NCBI GenBank assembly: GCA_010909165.1
Contig: MU008167.1
Span: forward strand, 1,290,001-1,354,000
DNA: 64,000 nt
Reading direction: 5' to 3'
Source of the DNA: Anthoceros angustus
Lineage: Eukaryota; Streptophyta; Anthocerotopsida; Anthocerotales; Anthocerotaceae
Shown here piece by piece: positions 12,150-22,974 of the stretch (its first letter is position 1; each line of letters begins with the position of its first letter). The notes beneath the pieces are model-generated. The model did not search any database, was not told the origin of the DNA, and worked only from the letters and a program-made list of their open reading frames with translations. The position numbers and the translations under genes were made by a program.

Positions 12150-12335
12150 TGGCGAGGAGAGGAGGAAGAAGCTCAAGCCCAAGGCCAAGGAGGCAAAGCC
12201 CAAGTCCAAGGCCAAGGAGAGGCGAAGAAGCCCAAGTCCAAGGCCAAGGAGGCGAAGAAGCCCAAGTCAAGGCCAAGGAGGAGGCAAGCCCAAGGCCAAG
12301 GAGGAGGGAGGCGAAGAAGCCTACCAAGGAGAGGA
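12150..12335 (+). repeat. Lys/Pro-rich minisatellite, copy 1
   Basis: Tandem units of about 30 bp based on GAAGCCCAAGTCCAAGGCCAAGGAG. In the plus frame they encode KKPKSKAKE-type repeats, resembling the tail of a linker histone. Unit length changes by indels. It is probably the basic 5' part of, or leader before, the gypsy-like gag. Confidence 0.85.
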
Positions 12336-12607
12336 ATGAGGCCTCCACAAGGGGCTGGCCTTTTAAGGCCAACCAAGGGAGAAACAAGAGTATTTTACTC
12401 TTGGGCCCCATTCAAGGGATAAGGGGAAGATGGTATGTCATGGGTATGTATGTCAGTCCATTTGATTTCACTTTCTGTCCAAAACTCCTAGTTAGCCCAT
12501 CCAGGTACTGATCCACCCAGGTGCTTAACTATGGAGTTCCTATGCCTTTGCTATCCAACTCACCCAGCTCACATTTTTGACATGAAGCCTGCAGTATTTG
12601 TATGCAA

Positions 12608-13215
12608 TTTTAACATGAGCAGATATTCTGAAGATCACATGAAGCCTCCAGAGTCTCTTGGTTGAAATGGGGAAATGGAGCAGGAGGGCCTGCTCGTGGC
12701 TCCTTTAGCCTTCTCAAGGCCTGTGCAAGCGCAGGTTTCTTTAAGACGGGCTGGCAGACGCACTGACAGATTATGGGAAGAGGACAGCTAGAAGACACTG
12801 GTTGCCACCTGCCTGGTGGACATGTTTACAAAATGTGGAGAACTGGAAGAGGCATGCCGGGATTTTGAGAGCTTGCCCACAAAAGACTTGGAAGCCGAAG
12901 CTGCAGGCAAGGAGCAGGTGCTGAAGGTACCCAAGCAGGACCCGCAGGCCTTCTCTGCTGCAGCGCTAGCTCCCGGGTGGATCTGACATGTCAGAACGAT
13001 ATCGGGGCCATGCAAGAGGAAGGCGAGGACTGCACCCACTTCTGTGACATGTGTGTTCCTCCTGCAAGCTTATGCAAGTGTGGGACAGGCTGCAGCCACT
13101 TGCTTTCTTGCATCTTTTGTGTATTTTCCTGCTTTGTTTCATGTATCTGCTCTTTCTGCTGCCTACCTTGGAGGGCATACTCCCTAAGTTCTGCACACAA
13201 CCAGGCAAATGTAGT
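12608..13215 (+). pseudogene. PPR-gene fragment, copy 5
   Basis: Near-identical to copy 4. It enters from gypsy leader sequence at the shared word TTTAACATG (12,608-12,616) and shows LLKACASAG, KCGELEEA, SLPTKD and ASVGQAAA words in shifting frames. It is followed by the copia remnant. Confidence 0.75.
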
Positions 13216-14612
13216 AGCATTGCCATCGTCGTATGATGCTTTCAAATTTCATTAATAGTGGAAATCTTCCTTTGTTAATTGAAGCATTGCAAGAAAAGTT
13301 GCTTAATGAGGAGTTAAAAGGCAGCAGAACGTGAGGGTTGCTGTTGGTATTGATGATAATTCTGTAATAGGCTATCAAAACAAACGTCAACGTGTTGCTC
13401 GAAACAGTAATTGGCGTATCTTGCTAGGGAATGAGAATTTCTCATATCCACCTCGTTTTTCATTACAATCATCTCCGGTGTCCGATGGGTTCGGAATTTG
13501 GGTCTCGTCCTTCTCTTAGTTGTTTTAATTGTCATCAACCTGGGCATATTGCTCAGTTTTGTCAATTTCCTAAAGTTCCTAATTTTCCGCCAAGGTTATT
13601 GATGAGCCACAAAGTAATGTTCCTCCGTTATTTTGTTTGTCTACATAACTCTCTATGCTTGTCTTGTTGAGTGCTGCTGGTGGTGTAGATGATGTATGGC
13701 ATATTGATTCTGGTGCGGCTCAATATAACACTAATAAGCAAGATTGGTTTTCGAATTTCAAATCAACGGATATATATTCGTGATAATTCCTCCTATCTCA
13801 TTGAGGGGTGGGAGATAGTGGTGTTGTGAAGTATGATGGTTCTAACGCATATTTGCGTCATGTTCAGATATTCGTGTCTCTAGAAATATATTCGATGATT
13901 CCGATATATTTTCTCGATGGGTTCAAAATGAATTTTCATCGATCGATTTTTCTTATGACCGATCTCGGTGTTTGAACTTTTAAACAATATTATGAGCGTC
14001 TCATTGGTCGGATGCTTAAAATCTTGCATAAATAATGGTGGTGAAGATACTTCAACAAATTTCAAACTTAATTATCTTCTTTGGTATTCAACATCATACT
14101 ACTATTCCTTACTTACCGTAATAGAATGGTCGTAGAAATACAAAATAAAATTCTTGCTGGTGCTTTTGTTGTATGTTATTTGGTATGAGTTTGGCTCCAA
14201 TTTTTGGGTTGAAGCAAATTGCTTACATTATGAATAGGGTTGTTTATGATATTCTTATGGATTAAACTCTAGAGGCATTGTGGATGGTGTTGTTCCTTCT
14301 TCAACAAATCTACATGTGTTTGATGTGACAAGAGAGCAACTCCTAAGAGGATGTTGTCTTACGTCATATTACAAATGCTTTAAATTTACTAGCACCAACA
14401 AATTGATAGAATATGTAAGGACCATAACAAGAGCTTTATACATATATAACAACAAAGATAGATATTACAACAGAGTGCACAAAATTAGATGTGCAAAATA
14501 CTATTGTCTTACGGACCCTTATAAAGGTGGAGGACCTTCATGAGCTCGATGGTCTACCTTGGACAAAGGCGGGGTTGGCCTCCCCTTTCCAAAGGTCATG
14601 GCAAATTTTCAC
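13216..14612 (+). mobile_element. Ty1/copia remnant B
   Basis: Best copia copy. The gag end has the CFNCHQPGHIAQFC zinc knuckle (13,520-13,565). The protease start reads DDVWHIDSGAAQY (13,687-13,727), with the catalytic DSG in frame only in this copy. Integrase-like sequence follows (NGR near 14,125). No reverse transcriptase or RNase H is present, and there are many stops. It carries the same 3' part as copies A, C and D. Confidence 0.83.
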
Positions 14613-14753
14613 AACGAGTTTCCATCGCCTCGCAGGTGTTGGCCGCCATCTTTAGGACGATCATGATTCCTAGAAACGCAGATCGGTGGCAGAGGTAAGT
14701 AGGTCCTTCTCTATCTCGACATATCTTGGGGTGGTTAGTTAGGGTAGATTAGT

Positions 14754-14778
14754 GCGGGGCACGCCGACCGTGCCCCGC
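14754..14778. repeat. GC-rich perfect hairpin, copy 1
   Basis: GCGGGGCACG / CGTGCCCCGC arms of 10 bp around a 5-base loop, just upstream of the AT-rich leader. Also at 27,139-27,165 and 36,853-36,880. Function unknown. Confidence 0.85.
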
Positions 14779-14829
14779 TATGTGTTGTCCCCGCCATGTG
14801 AGTGATACTAATCTCGCACTTGGGTTTAG

Positions 14830-15400
14830 TGTTGATTAGCATTAATTAATCTAATTACTTATCTTTAAGTAAGTAATTAGTGTTAATTAATCTAATGTGC
14901 TTATGTTAATTAAGCGTGAGATTAGTGTTAATTAATCTAATGTGCTTATGTTAATTAAGCATTGATTAGTGTTAATTAAACATGGTTAGCAATAGCTAAG
15001 TGGATAAGCTCAAGTAATATGGGGCATATTCCTTGCATATTATAGTGTATTCTTAGGATACAATAGCTAAGTGGATAAGCTCAAGTAATATGCTTTGGCA
15101 TATTCCTTGCATATTATAGTGTATTCTTAGGATATTTCGCATATGTCGATGCCAATAGGATATCTTAGAATATGCTGTGGTCTAGTATATAGACCCTTCC
15201 ATTGAGGACAAGCTCGGATCATAGCTTGTCCTCTAGATATGCAATGCAAGAGCGTTGTGAGGAGGCCAAAGCTATGACTGAGAGCGATGTGTGAGGAATT
15301 ATGTTGTTCTCGTGGGGAGAGTGTGTTTGTGCCACGATGCGAGCTACTCCCTCCGTTGTTGTTATGATCTCGTAGTACACTAGATAGGCCGTGAGGGCTT
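14830..15400 (+). promoter_or_regulatory. LTR-like leader, copy 2
   Basis: Same architecture as copy 1: palindromic AT block, two tandem-repeat pairs, GTCTAGTATATAGACC with a central TATA, then a perfect hairpin GAGGACAAGCT (15,204-15,214) / AGCTTGTCCTC (15,223-15,233). The hairpin would lie at the start of a transcript. Confidence 0.55.
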
Positions 15401-15402
15401 AG

Positions 15403-15456
15403 TGATGCTAGGCGATGCTAGGCGATGCTAGGCGATGCTAGGCGATGCTAGGCGAG
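15403..15456. repeat. 10-bp satellite, copy 2
   Basis: Five to six tandem GATGCTAGGC units between the leader and the Lys/Pro minisatellite. Confidence 0.9.
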
Positions 15457-15735
15457 GCGAAGAAGCCCAAGCCCAAGTCAAGGCCAAGGAGGAGGCGAAG
15501 AAGCCCAAGGCTTGAGGCCCAGAGGACCAAGCCCAAGGCCAAGGAGAGGAGAAGCTGCCCAAGGCCAAGGAGAGGAGGCGAAGAAGCCCAAGTCCAAGGC
15601 CAAGGAGGAGGCGAAGAAGCCCAAGGCCAAGGAGAGGAGGCGAAGAAGCCCAAGTCCAAGGCCAAGGAGAGGAGAAGCCCAAGTCCAAGGCCAAGGAGAG
15701 GAGGAGGCGAAGAAGCCCATACCAAGGAGAGGAAT
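15457..15735 (+). repeat. Lys/Pro-rich minisatellite, copy 2
   Basis: About eight units of the 30-33 bp repeat coding for KKPKSKAKE-like words, followed by ACCAAGGAGAGGAATGAGGC, a constant 3' border. The complementary strand is also open (Leu/Trp/Ala-rich), a composition effect. Confidence 0.85.
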
Positions 15736-15850
15736 GAGGCTCCATAAGGGGGCTGGCCTTTAAGGCCAACCAACCAAGGGAGAACAAGAGTATTTTACTC
15801 TTGGGCCCGGATTCCAAGGGATAAGGGAAGTGGATACATGATGTCATCAG

Positions 15851-16119
15851 TCCATTTGAGGGACGTGCATGAGCAGTCCTTTCGGATTTGTGCTCTGTAG
15901 CTACTAATACAAGGAAGAATGAAGAATGTTACACAGGTACATCCAGACGTTCTTGACGAACACGCTGGAGGTGGTGTTGTTTTCAGCGTTTTCAGCTTCC
16001 ACGCTCCCACACTTTATAATCGGGCCCTCTAAGCTTCCAGTTATGCCCCTGCGGCCAGTAGTCCCCAGGCCCGATCTTGACGACGAGGCGATCGTCGATG
16101 ATAGCAGCGTAAAACTCCT
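15851..16119 (-). pseudogene. Alpha-amylase 3' fragment inside gypsy leader
   Basis: The last codons and 3' flank of the amylase (compare 41,449-41,714) are spliced into gypsy leader sequence. The left joint is at TCCATTTGA and the right joint at AAAACTCCT. Both words also occur in the uninterrupted leader at 38,025-38,055, so both ends look like microhomology switches. Confidence 0.85.
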
Positions 16120-16339
16120 AGTTAGGCACACCCATCCAGTACTCGATCCACCCCACGGTGCTTAACTTGGAGTTCCTATGCCTTTGCTATCCAACTCACC
16201 CACTCACATTTTTGACAGATATAGCCTGCAGAGTATTTGTATGCAACATGCATAGATACTTAGAGGTTTCACTAATCACGATCTAAGATAGCGTGTGTTA
16301 ACCTTGATTAAGGGTTTGATCTAGCCACTAACCGCCTGA
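16120..16339. other. Gypsy leader downstream of minisatellite
   Basis: Non-coding leader continuing to the gag-like region. Shared with 28,290-28,520 and 38,050-38,270, including CACTAATCACGATCTAAGAT. Confidence 0.6.
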
Positions 16340-17690
16340 GTGTGCATCGACACACTCGATCCGGACGGAGCTACCAACCAGCAAGTCCATCGAGCGAATT
16401 CAAGTCCCGACCAAGAGGAGAAGTGCACCGATTTTGGTACCACCGGACGACGGAGGAACCCAGCGACACAATCAACAATCTTTGAAGGATCTGTGAGTGG
16501 CAACACACAAGACACGTTAGTGCCGCCGACAACTCAAGCGACAATGAGGAGGACTTGTCTCTTGGAGTCGTCAAGATGGGAGGAGACAAGGATCGAATGG
16601 AGTTGTTCACAGACGAGCACCTTGCCACCGGAGGACTTCATCGAGAAGTACGGTGCTGTGAGATGGAATTGAAGACCGGATACACGAAGCGATACGGCTT
16701 CATCCAAATGCCAAGTACTTGGGGATGAAGCATTGCTATCGCGAGCACAAGGCGAGGAGGAGGCGAAGAAGCCCAAGTCCAAGGCCAAGGAGGAGGAGGA
16801 GGCGAAGAAGCCCAAGGCCAAGGAGAGGAGAAGTGCACCGAGTGGGCACGATCCCATCAAGAGATGTTTGACATCTTCCCCGGAGTTTCGCAAGCACGGA
16901 TGAGAAGATCTCCGATGACACACTTCAAGATGAAGTCAGCGAGATCCAAGATGGCTTATCGAAGAATCGACCAGTTGGTACGTGACACCAAGATCATGAG
17001 TGACCGACCGTCAGAGAAGTACTTGCTGTGCATTGCCATATGCATCGCATGAAGGTGCAACAAGCGGTGCAGCACGGCGGGGCAACACTACACCCTCAAG
17101 GAAGTGTACGAGATGGTCGACAAGATAGGGCCCACCGACACTTTCTCTCTGCTGTGATTACTCCAAAGACAAGTAGGAGTGGTGGACGACATGACCGACG
17201 CGGAGGTCGAGTGGAGGAGCTCGAGACAAGCCACCCACCCAAGTGGCGAGCCCTGCGTGAGGTGCCGAGGACGGACCATTCCCTCATGAGTGCGAGCATG
17301 CATTCGGAGGAGTCAAGGGTGAGGAGCCATGCCCTAGGTGTGGAGGTACAATGAAGCAGAAGCATCCGAATTGCGCCACGGGAGCAACCCCGCCAATGCA
17401 TCTGCGCCAACCTCATCCACAAAATCAGCGAAGAGCAAAGGCGCCGTGGAGGAGGCACAAGTCCTGGACAAAAGAAACGGAAGCATCAAAGAAGACGATT
17501 ACGTGGCACGCCTTGCAAAGCTGGAGAAGAAGGCGAAGATCAAGGAGAGGAGGCGAAGAAGCCCAAGTCCAAGGCCAAGGAGAGGAGGCGAAGAAGATGA
17601 GCACAAGCTTGGATACATGGCGTGACCCGGATCCAAGGGCAGGGAAGAAACCTCTGGCGGCTACGAGAGAAGATAGCTCGAGGAGGAAGA
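16340..17690 (+). mobile_element. Ty3/gypsy-like gag remnant, unit 1
   Basis: Decayed gag-like region. Words in different frames include EDFIEKY near 16,625, RRIDQLVRDTKIMSDR near 16,960-17,008 and EVYEMVDKIGP near 17,102. A Cys-rich knuckle-like CPRCGG reads at about 17,330. Its CCHC spacing is broken by a small deletion. Two minisatellite pieces are patched in at 16,751-16,840 and 17,542-17,596. No single frame is intact. Confidence 0.6.
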
Positions 17691-18374
17691 GGATGTCTTG
17701 ACACCGGCGGTGAAGACACGGAAGGAAGCTTGGGATCCTCTTCCCAGAACCTATGCCAAGATGCCAAAGTCGTTTGAGCCATTGCCAGCAGAGCAAGCGT
17801 GGGAGCAACATCAAAGTCAGTGGGCGATGTGGAGAAACCCATGCAGATTGCGGAGCGATGGCACAAAAGCTTCGGAGATGCCATGTTTGACCTACAAGAC
17901 ATGGGGTTGGCGTGAAGGAAGTCGGGGTTTGACTCGGCGGATGTTGACAACCCTTGAAGGCGAAGCAAGTGTCGACAATGTGCCAGTGGCAATGATGTCA
18001 TTCTGACCTCGGGCCAAGCATCTCGTGGAGGCGGAATCTTTGCCGCAGTGGGAGTGGCTTTGGTCAACAATCGAGAGGCACATTGAAATCAATGGATTCG
18101 CACCAAGGAGGTGTTGATTGACACCGAGCACAGCCGTGATCGTTGGAAGAAGAGTGAAGGAAGCGTTGGGTCTCCACCAAGAAAGGTTGAAGGAAACCAA
18201 GTGGAAGATCCAGACTGCACTGGGACCACGAGCATGTGTTGGGGTGACAAGGTACAAGCTGAAGGTTTCATTCAAACCAAGAACAACAGACTTCACCTTT
18301 GTCGGTACCTTTGGTCACGAGACACTTTTGATGTCTTCTTTGGGAGGGACGCTTTGTACAAACAGAGTCATGGT
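17691..18374 (+). mobile_element. Gypsy-like pre-protease/protease region, first copy in unit 1
   Basis: Matches 29,930-30,625. Readable words include KMPKSFEPLP near 17,760 and RRVKEALGL near 18,145. It is cut at the protease end by an amylase fragment beginning at the shared word GGATTTGTG (18,375). The same region is repeated after that fragment. Confidence 0.6.
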
Positions 18375-19305
18375 GGATTTGTGCTCTGTAGCTACTAATA
18401 CAAGGAAGAATGAAGAATGTTACACAGGTACATCCAGACGTTCTTGACGAACACGCTGGAGGTGGTGTTGTTTTCAGCGTTTTCAGCGCTCCCACACTTT
18501 ATAATCGGGCCCTCTAAGGCAAGCTTCCAGTTATGCCCCTGCGGCCAGTAGTCCCCAGGCCCGATCTTGACGACGAGGCGATCGTCGATGATAGCAGCGT
18601 AAAACTCCTTCCTAGCCTCGAGAATATCGGTGGAGCTCCTGGAGTGAATGTTGGCCTTCTTCCTCAAGGCGATGAGCTTCCGGATTGGCTCCCGCAGCGT
18701 AGGGTCTTTGATGTGGTCGTAGAAGACGGCAACATGGCCCGGGTGCGTGAGGATGTAAGCATAGCCCTGCAGCTCCTTCCCGGCCGGGAAGCGCCAGTGG
18801 CCCTGCGTGGATCCCGTGTCGTGGTTGTCGATGAAGGTAACGGCCCGGGCGGACCACCATCCGAGCACCCGGGGTTTGCGCTTGTTGTCCGTGAGCCGCC
18901 AGTACTCGCACCTCTCGATGGCCGCATGCAGAACGCCCTTGGTGGTGAAGTCGAAGGCGGCCGCCTTGTCCCCGTGGCGTTGATCCAGTTCACGATCCGC
19001 TGCCGGTGCGCGTTCTGGTTGAAATCAAGCTCCCGTTGCTGTAGGACATGCAGTCCCAGAACTCCCCTACGGAGAAGGCGGGCTGGCTGGCGTCGATGTA
19101 TTCCTTCACATGCCCGCCCCAGAAGCCGCGGACGTAGTCGAACCTCCAGCCGTCGAAGCCGACCTCGGATTTCAGCCACTGCAGCCACTCGCAGAGATCC
19201 CGCCGGACGAAGTCCTGGGAGTGGTCGATGTTCGGGGCGGCGTGGAAGTTCTCCCGCTGCTGTGGTTGCCCCGGCCTTGAAGTTAGGGTCGTCGGAGACG
19301 ATGGC
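18375..19305 (-). pseudogene. Alpha-amylase fragment inside gypsy protease region
   Basis: About 930 bp of the amylase 3' half, inserted between two copies of the gypsy protease region. The left joint is GGATTTGTG, the right joint CGGAGACGATGGC; both words occur in amylase and in the retroelement. Conserved amylase words FDGWRFDYVRGFWGG and FIDNHDTGSTQGHWRFP can be read. This copy keeps the HSQD codons that the other copies lose by one base, so it is not simply a descendant of them. Confidence 0.88.
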
Positions 19306-20230
19306 CCAAAAGCTCGAGATGCCATGTTTGACCTACAAGACATGGGGTTGAGGAAGGAAGTCGGGGTTTGACTGGATGTTGACAACCCTTGAAGGCGAAG
19401 CAAGTGTCGACAATGTGCCACAACAGTGGCAATGATGTCATTGCGACCTCGAGCCAAGCATCTGCCTTGAGCTAGCCCTTGCCGTAGGGATTCCGGGATT
19501 CGCAGTGGGAGCGCTCGGAGATTGTCGGGTGCAATTCAGTAGTGGGAGTGGCTTTGGTCAACAATCGAGAGGCACATTGAAATCAATGGATTCGCACCAA
19601 GGAGGTGTTGATTGACACCGAGCACAGCCGTGATCGTTGGAAGAAGAGTGAAGGAAGCGTTGGGTCTCCACCAAGAAAGGTTGAAGGAAACCAAGTGGAA
19701 GATCCGGACCGCAGGGGACCACGGAGCATGTGTTGGGGTGACAAGGTACAAGCTGAAGGTTTCATTCAAACCAAGAACAACAGACTTCACCTTTGTCGGT
19801 ACCTTTGGTCACGAGACACTTTTGATGTCTTCTTTGGGAGGGACGCTTTGTACAAACAGAGTCATGGTGGATTTGTGGACGGAGACTACTATCGACTGTG
19901 CCGAGAAGTCGGAGCAAACCGATGAACGGATTGCCCGCATCCCTCTGCACCGCAAGGCATCATGAGAACCTCATTGCCAGGCTCACCCAAAGGTTTGGCG
20001 CCCAGAGTGACACGCCATACGTGCTTGAACCTCTTGGCGTGTGTCTAACAACCGCAATCGACCTGATGGAGGATTTCGGCGAGGAGGAGGAAGACAAGCT
20101 AGGTTGCAACCACCCTCGGAGGAGGTTCTTCAAGTCACTCGACGGAGCTGACTGCAGCAATGAGCCGTGCAAAAGCCGTGGAGGATGGTGCAAGAGGACC
20201 AAGGTCCTATGAGCCAAGAACTGTAAGTTC
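19306..20230 (+). mobile_element. Gypsy-like protease region, second copy in unit 1
   Basis: Repeats 17,880-18,375 and runs on through the protease end, where the FDV..G.DALY words resemble the C-terminal strand of retropepsins (intact form at about 30,570-30,600). An 80-bp S-segment piece is patched in at 19,456-19,549. Towards 20,160-20,190 a Cys-rich word (EPCKSRGGWCKRTK) follows. Confidence 0.55.
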
Positions 20231-20299
20231 TGCCTAGGGTTGAGCTGTTTGTGACCTAAACACCCCGGTCATCACATGGCGACCTCGGGAAAACGGCAT

Positions 20300-20430
20300 A
20301 GTGATGGTGGAACTCTTTGGGCATCGATTACCGGCTTGGGGCAGTGCTAGAGTGGCATCAAAGTGCGAAGATCGTGCATTGTGACCCGGATCAAAAGCAA
20401 GGATTGTGCCACGATGTGCGAGCTACTCCT
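20300..20430 (+). pseudogene. C5-DNA-methyltransferase motif-I-like remnant, unit 1
   Basis: VMVELFG at 20,300-20,321, then after about 15 codons and a frameshift an HCDPD word and KARIVPRCASYS-type sequence. The order ELFGGI ... Y.H.D.DP.AR resembles SAM-binding motif I and the following acidic strand of C5 methyltransferases. Later catalytic motifs (PC, ENV) are not seen. This copy has lost several bases compared with 31,051-31,171. Confidence 0.4.
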
Positions 20431-20599
20431 CCTGTTGTTCTGTTGCACCTATATATCTGCATCGATTTGTTTGCTTGTTGGTCGAGGAAGTGCTTATATG
20501 AATTCGGCCACCTCGCATGCGACATCCCCTTCGCCTTGGGTAGATGGGATTTCCATCTGCCTTTTATAAAGTCTCCACATTCCCTTTGGACAATTTGTT

Positions 20600-21449
20600 C
20601 ATCTCAAACCGGTCTTGTGCCTCTAAAGGAAAAAACTTGCCATAAGGAAAAGCCATGCTTAAGAGTCTCAAAGTCTACTGCCTTAAGATTTATTGTTCAA
20701 TAAATCGCCTGTGGTTGTAGAAGTAGAAAACCCGACACAACATTGAGGTGGCACCGAGTTGATCTGCGGTGTCATGAGAAGGGAAAAGAAAAGTAGGGCT
20801 TCTCCTTAATCCTCTTCGTACCATATACAACACCCCGGGGATTAGCATATAAGTGTTTGCTACTAGAAATAAAGGAGAGACACACCCATGTGGAAAAGCA
20901 AAACGTTTTTGAGGGAGGAGAGATGATGGGGAGAGCCCATCTAGCAGAGGCTGGCAGGCAGGCATATGTCACACCTACCGCTTGGAAAAAGACTCCCACT
21001 TTGATTGATCCGTACAGTTTCATGTTTGGTGCGCCAAGTCTTGCAAACACGTTTCGATTCACTCCTGGACGTCTCACTTGCAGGAAGCGCGAGCGGCTGA
21101 TGTACGTACATCCGCTGCCAAGTCCGGAGCAGCCAAGGAGCACTTGAGAGAAAAGCGGCGAGCAGTTCTGAGCACAAGGAGCGAGTTCTGACTGATTGGT
21201 GTTCGCAGAAACAGACCAATTCTGTGAAAGCCAATTCGTGGTGGGTGGAAGCGGTTTCGAAAGTCTGTTCACGTCGGAACAGGTTATGCGTGCCTACACT
21301 TGACAGTTGCAGAAGGACTTGTCTAACGTCTAGAGAACAAGTTTTGAAAATGCCTCTCTCGTGCGAGTTCCTCTGAGAACTGGGAGAATATTGAATGGAG
21401 CAGCGTAGAGCTGGCTGGGCAGGTCCCAATCTCCATTTGAGGGACGTGC
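20600..21449. repeat. 0.85-kb spacer, copy 1
   Basis: Non-coding spacer between the methyltransferase-like stretch and the amylase 3' flank. Repeated at 31,400-32,213 and 40,540-41,448. It is likely the downstream flank of the original amylase gene. No gene is seen. Confidence 0.6.
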
Positions 21450-22818
21450 ATGAGCAGTCCTTTCGGATTTGTGCTCTGTAGCTACTAATACAAGGAAGAA
21501 TGAAGAATGTTACACAGGTACATCCAGACGTTCTTGACGAACACGCTGGAGGTGGTGTTGTTTTCAGCGTTTTCAGCTTCCACGCCCACACTTTATAATC
21601 GGGCCCTCTAAGGCAAGCTTCCAGTTATGCCCCTGCGGCCAGTAGTCCCCAGGCCCGATCTTGACGACGAGGCGATCGTCGATGATAGCAGCGTAAAACT
21701 CCTTCCTAGCCTCGAGAATATCGGTGGAGCTCCTGGAGTGAATGTTGGCCTTCTTCCTCAAGGCGATGAGCTTCCGGATTGGCTCCCGCAGCGTAGGGTC
21801 TTTGATGTGGTCGTAGAAGACGGCAACATGGCCCGGGTGCGTGAGGATGTAAGCATAGCCCTGCAGCTCCTTCCCGGCCGGGAAGCGCCAGTGGCCCTGC
21901 GTGGATCCCGTGTCGTGGTTGTCGATGAAGGTAACGGCCCGGGCGGACCACCATCCGAGCACCCCGGGGTTTGCGCTTGTTGTCCGTGAGCCGCCAGTAC
22001 GCACCTCTCGATGGGTTCAAAATGAATTTTCATCGATCGATTTTTCTTACATGACCGATCTCGGTGTTTGAACTTTTAAACAATATTATGAGCGTCTCAT
22101 TGGTCGGATGCTTAAAATCTTGCGTACAATAATGGTGGTGAAGTCGAAGGCGGCCGCCTTGTCCCCGTGGCGTTGATCCAGTTCACGATCCGCCCGGTGC
22201 GCGTTCTGAAATCAAGCTCCCGTTGCTGTAGGACATGCAGTCCCAGAACTCCCCTACGGAGAAGGCGGGCTGGCTGGCATCGATGTATTCCTTCACATGC
22301 CCGCCCCAGAAGCCGCGGACGTAGTCGAACCTCCAGCCGTCGAAGCCGACCTCGGATTTCAGCCACTGCAGCCACTGCAGAGATCCCGCCGGACGAAGTC
22401 CTGGAGTGGTCGATGTTCGGGGCGGCGGAAGTTCTCCCGCTGCTGTGGTTGCCCCGGCCTTGAAGTTAGGGTCGTCGGAGACGATGGCCCGGTCGTTCCA
22501 GTTCATCTTCCCGCCGTACACATTCCAGATGCCCTGGCTGTTCTGCGCCTGCGCGCAGCGGTGGTTCACCACGATGTCTGCCAGAACCTGGATGCCTACG
22601 CTGTGGAGCTTGGCGAGGGCTTCCTTCAGGTCGGCCAGGCTGCCGTACTTGGAGTCCAGGTTGTACAGGTCTGTTGGCATGTAACCCTCGGGAGCTACGG
22701 ACTGGGATGGAGGGGAGCCAGATGGAAGTGAACCCAAATCCGACCAGGTCGTCTGCTTGGGATGCGATGGTCTTGTACCAGTTGTCTGATTTGTGGGACT
22801 CCCAGTTGAAGCCTTGGA
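21450..22818 (-). pseudogene. Alpha-amylase 5'-truncated copy with copia patch
   Basis: Runs from the 3' flank to the codons for the N-terminal catalytic strand (QGFNWESHKSDNWYKT region), then stops abruptly at GCCTTGGA (22,818). A 137-bp copia piece (22,007-22,143) replaces 18 bp of amylase. Its joints lie at CTCGATGG and TGGTGGTGAAG, words present in both parents. Several single-base deletions break the frame. Confidence 0.88.
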
Positions 22819-22974
22819 CTCATCTCTAATGTGTTGGCCTATGTCTGTTGGATAATTTTGGGACGGGGCCAACTTGCGAAAGTCGGCCCTACACCACCAC
22901 CTCTAAGCAGCATTGAAAGCGCGCACCTCTCCACGCAATCTAACCTGATCACTAGGTCCACTTGCGTCAGACGG
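22819..22974. repeat. R1 box repeats at unit boundary
   Basis: Begins CTCATCTCTAATGTGTTGG directly after the amylase break. The identical joint occurs at 33,495, so units 2 and 3 share this boundary. Contains the GGGGCCAACTTGCGAAAGTC hairpin word. Confidence 0.7.

Noticed and set aside
14754-14778. GC-rich hairpin considered as a terminator
   Set aside because: Looks like a bacterial intrinsic terminator stem but lacks a T-run and the genome is eukaryotic.
18533-19351. 272-codon plus-strand frame opposite the amylase fragment (similar frames at 32,666 and 42,152)
   Set aside because: Arg/Pro-rich antisense shadow of amylase codons; repeats in every copy with the same composition.
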